A DNA stretch of 11,093 nt from Candidatus Cloacimonadota bacterium (lineage in GTDB: Bacteria; Cloacimonadota; Cloacimonadia; Cloacimonadales; TCS61): contig JAOZPK010000079.1 in assembly GCA_029932755.1 (NCBI GenBank), positions 1 through 11,093 of the forward strand, written 5' to 3'. The translations under genes and the position numbers were made by a program. Under the pieces are notes generated by a model. It did no database searches. It was given only the letters and a program-made list of their open reading frames with translations, and had not been told where the DNA came from. This document shows positions 7,183-11,093 of the stretch, in pieces. Each line of letters opens with the position of its first letter. Positions within the stretch are counted from its first letter, which is position 1.

Positions 7183-7593
7183 ATGAAATTATTGATGATC
7201 TATTCAGAAAAATTTGCCTATAAAACCAGCATCAAGAACCTGGAATCTGTAGAAAAATATGAAGAGGAAAAACAGATTGAAGATGTTTTGGTCGGCTTTA
7301 TCCAGGTAGAACAAAAAGATGAAGAAGATATTGCAAAAGCAGAAACCAAAATGATCAAGAATCTGAAATGGGCAGCAAAGAAAAATGACACAACCAATAT
7401 CATTCTACACTCATTTGCTCATTTATCTATGAGTAAAGCAGATGAAGGATTAACGAAAGCGATGTTTGATCGAGCTGAACAAAGACTGAAAAGCTCAGGG
7501 TATGAAGTTTCACAAACACCGTTTGGATATTTTTTAGATTTGGATGTCCAAGCTCCGGGAAAATCATTAGCAAGAGTTTTTAAGGAATTCTAA
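7183..7593 (+). CDS. Free-standing archaeal-type threonyl-tRNA synthetase editing domain
   Basis: A 136-residue protein that matches, over its whole length, the N-terminal editing domain of archaeal ThrRS (tRNA-Thr_ED, D-aminoacyl-tRNA-deacylase-like fold). Matching blocks are KLLMIYSEKFAYK at 2-14, EDVLVGFIQVE at 33-43, NIILHSFAHLS at 72-82, and GYEVSQTPFGYFLDLDVQAPGKSLARVF at 106-133. In archaea this domain removes serine wrongly attached to tRNA-Thr. Here it stands alone; no aminoacylation or anticodon domain follows. H80 matches the conserved His of the FAHLS block. From memory of the Pyrococcus sequence, the Tyr-Lys pair after PFGY and a later Glu, implicated in catalysis there, are F117, L118 and R131 here. 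The real activity is therefore open: trans-editing, another deacylation, or binding only. AAGGAG at 7171-7176 precedes the ATG by six bases. The sirtuin gene starts one base after its stop. Confidence 0.85.
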   Translation: MKLLMIYSEKFAYKTSIKNLESVEKYEEEKQIEDVLVGFIQVEQKDEEDIAKAETKMIKNLKWAAKKNDTTNIILHSFAHLSMSKADEGLTKAMFDRAEQRLKSSGYEVSQTPFGYFLDLDVQAPGKSLARVFKEF

Positions 7594-7594
7594 A

Positions 7595-8329
7595 ATGATA
7601 GAACAAGCTGCCAAGCTTATCAAGAATGCAAAGCATATTACAGCATTTACCGGAGCAGGAATCTCGGTGGAAAGCGGTATCCCACCATTTCGTGGTGAGA
7701 ATGGATTGTGGAGTAAATTTGATCCCATCTTTTTAGATATAAATTATTTTCATCGAAATCCCTTGAGATCTTGGAAACTTATCAAAGAAATTTTCTATGA
7801 TTTCTTTGGAGAAGCAAAACCTAATGCGGCTCATTTTGCTCTATCGGAAATGGAAAAATACGGCTTTGTAAATTCTGTTATTACCCAAAATATTGATAAT
7901 CTTCATCAGGATGCAGGAAGTAAAAACGTTTATGAATTTCACGGAACTTCTCAAAATCTACTTTGTACAAATTGTGATAAAATCTATTCTGCAAATAATA
8001 TTGATCTATCTCATTTACCACCAAAATGTAAAAAATGCGGAACTGTTCTGAAACCTGATTTTGTCTTCTTTGGTGAATCAATCCCGGAACCGGCAAGAAC
8101 CAATTCCTTTTCTGAAATGGAATTGGCTGATCTATTCATTTTGATTGGAACAACTGGTGAAATTATGCCAGCTTCAATAATTCCAATTCAAGCAAAAAAT
8201 AATGGTGCTAAAATCATCGAAATAAATATTCAACCATCAAATTATACAAATACGATAACAGATACTTTTCTGGAAGGAAAAGCAACTAAAGTCATGACGA
8301 ATTTATTAGAATCTCTTGGGATAAATTAA
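7595..8329 (+). CDS. cobB: Sir2-family NAD-dependent protein deacylase (sirtuin)
   Basis: A 244-residue cytoplasmic sirtuin. It has the NAD-binding FTGAGISVESGIPPFRG at 18-34, TQNIDNLHQDAG at 97-108, catalytic base H116 in EFHG, and a complete zinc knuckle C124-x2-C127 ... C145-x2-C148. VFFGESIP at 157-164 and LIGTTGEIMPAS at 173-184 complete the NAD pocket. The enzyme should remove acyl groups from lysines, using NAD and releasing nicotinamide and O-acyl-ADP-ribose. The Tyr and Arg pair (YxxR) of SIRT5/CobB-type desuccinylases is not evident in the NYFHRNPLRSW region at 50-60, so it may prefer acetyl groups; this is tentative. AAGGA at 7582-7586 lies in the end of the editing-domain gene and the ATG comes one base after that gene's stop, so translation is coupled. 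The symbol is the generic one for bacterial Sir2; orthology is not proven. Confidence 0.93.
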   Translation: MIEQAAKLIKNAKHITAFTGAGISVESGIPPFRGENGLWSKFDPIFLDINYFHRNPLRSWKLIKEIFYDFFGEAKPNAAHFALSEMEKYGFVNSVITQNIDNLHQDAGSKNVYEFHGTSQNLLCTNCDKIYSANNIDLSHLPPKCKKCGTVLKPDFVFFGESIPEPARTNSFSEMELADLFILIGTTGEIMPASIIPIQAKNNGAKIIEINIQPSNYTNTITDTFLEGKATKVMTNLLESLGIN

Positions 8330-8330
8330 T

Positions 8331-8969
8331 ATGAAAATTACAATAATTTATGACAATACAACCAGTAAACCTGATTTGATTGCAGATTGGGGTTGGTCTT
8401 GCTTCATCGAGACAGGAGATAGAAACATACTGTTTGATACCGGTGGAAACGGAAAAATACTGCTGGGGAATATGCTGAATCTGAAAATTGATCCAGAATC
8501 AATTAATGATATTATCATTTCACATCCCGATTTTGATCATATTGGTGGACTTTCTACATTCTTAAATTTGAATCAAAAAGCCGTAATTCATATACCAATA
8601 TCTTTTCGGGGAATTCGCTATCCAAATGAGGTAAAATATTATGATAAACCTACAGAAATTTACAAAAATATTTTCCTTACTGGTGAACTGGATAAAAGAG
8701 AGCAATCTCTAGCAATCAAAACGGAGAAAGGTCTTGTTCTTATCATCGGTTGTGGACATCCTGGAGTTAGAAATATTATTGATTCGGTCTCAAAATTTGG
8801 AAATGTCTTTGCTATTGTTGGCGGATTACACGGATTTGATGAGTTTGAAATTCTTGAAAATATTGATAAAATCTGTCCTGCACATTGCACTAAATACAGG
8901 GAGAAAATTAAAATATTATATCCTGAAAAATATATCGAAGGTGGAGTCGGGGAAAAATTTGAGTTTTAA
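8331..8969 (+). CDS. Metallo-beta-lactamase-fold hydrolase, COG1237 / DHPS-like type
   Basis: A 212-residue MBL-fold protein that begins KITIIYDNTT and has NILFDTGGNG at 32-41. The metal motif is SHPDFDHIGG at 64-73, giving H65, D67, D69 and H70. Other likely ligands or active-site residues are H143 in IGCGHPG, H167 in VGGLHGF and H185 in CPAHCT. The order and the GCGHPG and CPAHCT blocks match the group annotated as 7,8-dihydropterin-6-methyl-4-(beta-D-ribofuranosyl)-aminobenzene-5'-phosphate synthase-like hydrolases. In methanogens that enzyme acts in methanopterin synthesis; bacterial members mostly have no proven role. The canonical second His of HxHxDH is Asp here. The protein is shorter than many relatives, with a compact middle region. 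The ATG starts one base after the sirtuin stop and only a weak GGG at 8318-8320 precedes it, so translation probably depends on coupling. Confidence 0.87.
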   Translation: MKITIIYDNTTSKPDLIADWGWSCFIETGDRNILFDTGGNGKILLGNMLNLKIDPESINDIIISHPDFDHIGGLSTFLNLNQKAVIHIPISFRGIRYPNEVKYYDKPTEIYKNIFLTGELDKREQSLAIKTEKGLVLIIGCGHPGVRNIIDSVSKFGNVFAIVGGLHGFDEFEILENIDKICPAHCTKYREKIKILYPEKYIEGGVGEKFEF

Positions 8970-8970
8970 A

Positions 8971-9519
8971 ATGTATACTAAAAAGGAACTTCAGAATTGT
9001 AAACTCTGCGAATTATTTGAAACTCGCTTGAACGCTTTGGTAGGAGAAGGTGATATTAATGCAGATATAATGTTAATAGCTCAAGCACCTGGAGAATTGG
9101 AAGATAAAGAGAATGAAATGTTTATTGGACCCTCTGGAATTATGCTTGATAAATTGTTAAAAAATTCGCAAATCTCAAGAGATGAGATTTATATGACTAA
9201 TTTGATAAAGTGTAATCTTCCACAAAACCGAAGACCAAAACAAAGAGAGATAAAGGCGTGTTCTACATATTTAGATATGGAAATTGCAGAAATTGATCCT
9301 CAAATATTAGTTCCTCTTGGTTATTATGCAACGAAATATCTTTTTGAAAAATATTCACTGAATGAATTTACAAAAAAAGAATTTCCAAAATTTATTGGAA
9401 ATATTTTCCTTGTAGAAAATCGAAAAATATACCCGTTATCTCATCCTGCTTCTTTGCTTTATCATAATGAATTTATTGGTAAAGTTTATGAAAATTTCAG
9501 TAACCTTAGAAAATTATAG
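8971..9519 (+). CDS. Uracil-DNA glycosylase superfamily protein, family-4-like with Fe-S cluster
   Basis: A 182-residue protein with the family 4/5 arrangement of four cysteines for a [4Fe-4S] cluster: C10 and C13 near the N-terminus, C81 in LIKCNLP and C97 in IKACSTYL. The uracil-binding motif region is LIAQAPGELEDKENEMFIGPSG at about 35-56, and the second motif contains H158 in YPLSHPASLLY. Classical family 4 enzymes read GE(A/G)PG where this one has AQAPG, so it belongs to a divergent subgroup whose activity is best treated as predicted. The expected role is removal of uracil, arising by cytosine deamination, from DNA. The frame stays open upstream to 8734, but that part overlaps the MBL gene and makes no family sense. 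The ATG at 8971, one base after the MBL stop and just before the first cysteine pair, is the right start. Confidence 0.88.
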   Translation: MYTKKELQNCKLCELFETRLNALVGEGDINADIMLIAQAPGELEDKENEMFIGPSGIMLDKLLKNSQISRDEIYMTNLIKCNLPQNRRPKQREIKACSTYLDMEIAEIDPQILVPLGYYATKYLFEKYSLNEFTKKEFPKFIGNIFLVENRKIYPLSHPASLLYHNEFIGKVYENFSNLRKL

Positions 9520-9527
9520 GATCTAAA

Positions 9528-10316
9528 ATGATTTCAAAAAATAACAGCTTAAGCATAATATATTTTTCGCCTACAGGTGGTACACAAAAGGTTGTGAGAG
9601 AAATTGCTACGGGAATGGGATATAGAAAACTTCGTGATTTAAACATAACAAAAGATAAAGCTATTCCTAAGTTGCAATTTTCTAAAGATGATAACGTACT
9701 AATAGGAACTCCAGTTTATTCTGGTAGAGTTCCTCTAGTAGCTTTGCAGAGATTAAAAAAAATGAAAGGTGAAAATACCAATGTAATTTTAGTAGTTGTA
9801 TATGGAAATCGGCATTATGATGATGCACTTTTAGAACTAAAAGATTTGGTAGTTGATCTTGGATTTTCCCCGATTGCAGCAGCAACTTTTATCGGAGAAC
9901 ATTCGTTCAGTAGTCCAAAATATCCGATCTCTGAAGGAAGACCGAATTCGACAGATTTGAGACTAGCTAAAGATTTTGGAAAGCAAATTATGACTAATTT
10001 TGAAAATCATAAAAAAATTAAAGTTCCCGGCACTTATCCTTATAAAGAACGATCTGAGAAGCTGAAAGTTAAACCTAAAATTGATATGGATCTTTGTGAT
10101 CTTTGCGGAATGTGCGAAAAAGTTTGTCCGGTAGATGCAATCTCAATATTTAAAGATAGAGTAGATATTGATGAAAATCTTTGTATCTATTGTCACGTTT
10201 GTGTAAGAATATGTCCGCAAAAAGCAATAGTGATTGATGATAAAAGAATTATTAAATCCGCCAAAAATTTACACGAAAAATGCAAACAACCACAAATACC
10301 TGAAATATTCTTATAA
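9528..10316 (+). CDS. EFR1-type flavodoxin/ferredoxin fusion (2x[4Fe-4S])
   Basis: A 262-residue cytoplasmic electron carrier. Residues 1-160 form a flavodoxin-like domain: IIYFSPTGGTQKVV at 10-23 contains the phosphate-binding SPTGGT loop for FMN, VLIGTPVYSGRVP at 57-69 follows, and TFIGEHSFSSPKYPISEGRP at 120-139 is the segment typical of EFR1 proteins. Residues 185-235 hold two ferredoxin motifs: C190, C193, C196, C200 (CDLCGMCEKVCP) and C219, C222, C225, C229 (CIYCHVCVRICP). Both are complete, so two [4Fe-4S] clusters are expected. It probably moves low-potential electrons in an anaerobe; the partner is unknown, though the FadH-like enzyme upstream is a candidate. The gene starts eight bases after the glycosylase stop, with TAGGA at 9517-9521 as a modest ribosome-binding site over that stop. 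It ends in repeated in-frame stops. Confidence 0.92.
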   Translation: MISKNNSLSIIYFSPTGGTQKVVREIATGMGYRKLRDLNITKDKAIPKLQFSKDDNVLIGTPVYSGRVPLVALQRLKKMKGENTNVILVVVYGNRHYDDALLELKDLVVDLGFSPIAAATFIGEHSFSSPKYPISEGRPNSTDLRLAKDFGKQIMTNFENHKKIKVPGTYPYKERSEKLKVKPKIDMDLCDLCGMCEKVCPVDAISIFKDRVDIDENLCIYCHVCVRICPQKAIVIDDKRIIKSAKNLHEKCKQPQIPEIFL

Positions 10317-10328
10317 TAATAATAATGA
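10314..10328 (+). repeat. Tandem in-frame stop codons (TAA x4, TGA)
   Basis: The EFR1 gene ends in four consecutive TAA codons followed by TGA, all in the same frame. This is a short trinucleotide repeat. It may guard against read-through towards the methionine aminopeptidase gene, or it may simply be an AT-rich slippage product. Confidence 0.6.
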
Positions 10329-10343
10329 AATAAAGAGATTAAT

Positions 10344-11093
10344 ATGATTAAAATTAAAAATTCTACAGAAATCGGAAAAATGAGAAAAGCAGGAAAATTA
10401 GCTGCACAATTATTGGATTACATTGAACCATTTGTAAAAGAAGATGTTTCTACACTTTACCTGAATGACCTTTGTGAGGAATTTACACAAAAACACGGAG
10501 CAATATCAGCACCTTTAAATTACAATGGATTTCCAAAAAGTATTTGCACTTCGATCAATAATGTTGTGTGTCACGGAATTCCTTCCCCACAAGATATTTT
10601 AAAAAGCGGAGATATTGTAAATATAGACATCACTGTGATTTTAGATGGTTTTCACGGTGATACATCTCGCACATTTATGATTGGTGAAGTTGATGATAAA
10701 GTGAAAAGTTTAGTAACAAGAACAGAGAACGCAATGTATCGAGGAATTAATGCTGTAAAACCCGGGAAATATTTATATGAAGTTGGTAAAACAATTGAAA
10801 AATATATCAGCAAATTTGGATATTCCATTGTTCGGGAATATGGAGGTCACGGAATCGGACACAATTTCCACGAAGATCCACAGGTTTTTCATCATTTTAC
10901 ATTGGATAATAAAATTCGTCTTCGCAAAGGGATGATATTTACCATTGAACCTATGATAAATATGGGTGATTCTTATCTGGTTAAAACTTCCAAAAGAGAC
11001 GGTTGGACGGTTACAACTGCTGATGGAAGTTTAAGTGCACAGTTTGAACATACAATTTTAGTGACAAATGATGGTGCTGAAATTCTAACAAAA
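10344..11093 (+). CDS. map: Methionine aminopeptidase, type I (3' end outside window)
   Basis: 250 codons are visible and no stop is reached. All five metal ligands of type I enzymes are present: D95 in VNIDITV, D106 in FHGDTSRTF, H169 in GGHGIGHNFHE, E202 in FTIEPM and E235 in QFEHT. Substrate-side H77 in VCHGIP and H176 are also in place. The sequence begins directly with the catalytic domain (IKIKNSTEIGKMRKAG) and lacks the N-terminal zinc-finger extension of type Ib or eukaryotic forms, so it is type Ia. The cut falls in EILTK, near the normal C-terminus, so probably only a few residues are missing. It removes the initiator methionine from new proteins in the cytoplasm and is usually essential. 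AAAGAGA at 10332-10338 precedes the ATG by five bases. It follows the EFR1 gene by 27 bases on the same strand. Confidence 0.96.
   Translation, partial: MIKIKNSTEIGKMRKAGKLAAQLLDYIEPFVKEDVSTLYLNDLCEEFTQKHGAISAPLNYNGFPKSICTSINNVVCHGIPSPQDILKSGDIVNIDITVILDGFHGDTSRTFMIGEVDDKVKSLVTRTENAMYRGINAVKPGKYLYEVGKTIEKYISKFGYSIVREYGGHGIGHNFHEDPQVFHHFTLDNKIRLRKGMIFTIEPMINMGDSYLVKTSKRDGWTVTTADGSLSAQFEHTILVTNDGAEILTK

Noticed and set aside
8331..8969. Calling the MBL protein a beta-lactamase or resistance gene
   Set aside because: No signal peptide, and the GCGHPG and CPAHCT blocks fit the COG1237 hydrolase group, not secreted class B beta-lactamases.
7183..9519. Phage-defence island based on the sirtuin
   Set aside because: The Sir2 here is a compact 244-residue deacylase with catalytic His and zinc site, not the large Sir2 fusions of defence systems (ThsA, DSR, Sir2-HerA), and no nuclease, helicase, STAND or TIR gene is nearby.

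Overview
The window is a gene-dense, AT-rich stretch (roughly 30% G+C in the lines I counted by hand) from a bacterium, probably a strict or facultative anaerobe. Bacterial signs are clear Shine-Dalgarno sequences (AAGGAG/GGAGG types), ATG, TTG and GTG starts, overlapping genes and a type Ia methionine aminopeptidase. Signs of anaerobic life are the many Fe-S and flavin proteins: a flavodoxin/2x[4Fe-4S] ferredoxin, a 2,4-dienoyl-CoA-reductase-like flavoprotein, a NifX-like protein, a DUF59 protein and an Fe-S uracil-DNA glycosylase. The lineage cannot be fixed from the sequence. A Cloacimonadota-, Delongbacteria- or deltaproteobacteria-like anaerobe would fit, but that is a guess.

Layout: fourteen genes (twelve complete, one cut at each edge) all lie on the + strand. 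The largest gap is 36 bases. I see no terminator hairpin, RNA gene, mobile element or CRISPR array, and no minus-strand gene, so the whole window may be one transcript or a few overlapping ones. (1) 1-1355: the tail of an unidentified gene, a TTG-started SAM methyltransferase and a DUF1684 protein. (2) 1376-3028: a PepC/bleomycin-hydrolase aminopeptidase and a stand-alone DUF59 protein. (3) 3065-4294: a major facilitator transporter without an obvious ribosome-binding site. (4) 4307-7151: a UbiE-like methyltransferase, a NifX-like protein and an Old-Yellow-Enzyme/FadH-type flavoprotein, joined by 4- and 7-base overlaps. (5) 7183-9519: a free-standing archaeal-type threonyl-tRNA synthetase editing domain, a sirtuin, a COG1237-type metallo-beta-lactamase-fold hydrolase and a family-4-like uracil-DNA glycosylase, each separated from the next by exactly one base. 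(6) 9528-11093: an EFR1-type flavodoxin-ferredoxin and methionine aminopeptidase, cut by the window end.

How they may work together: one theme is Fe-S or metal-cofactor handling and low-potential redox chemistry (DUF59, NifX-like, FadH-like, EFR1 ferredoxin, MBL hydrolase). A second is quality control and processing of macromolecules (tRNA editing domain, sirtuin, uracil-DNA glycosylase, PepC, methionine aminopeptidase). Each family is known. The least expected parts are the free-standing ThrRS editing domain with changed putative catalytic positions, its tight linkage to Sir2, MBL and UDG genes, and the coupled methyltransferase-NifX-FadH trio. No common substrate can be named from the sequence alone.
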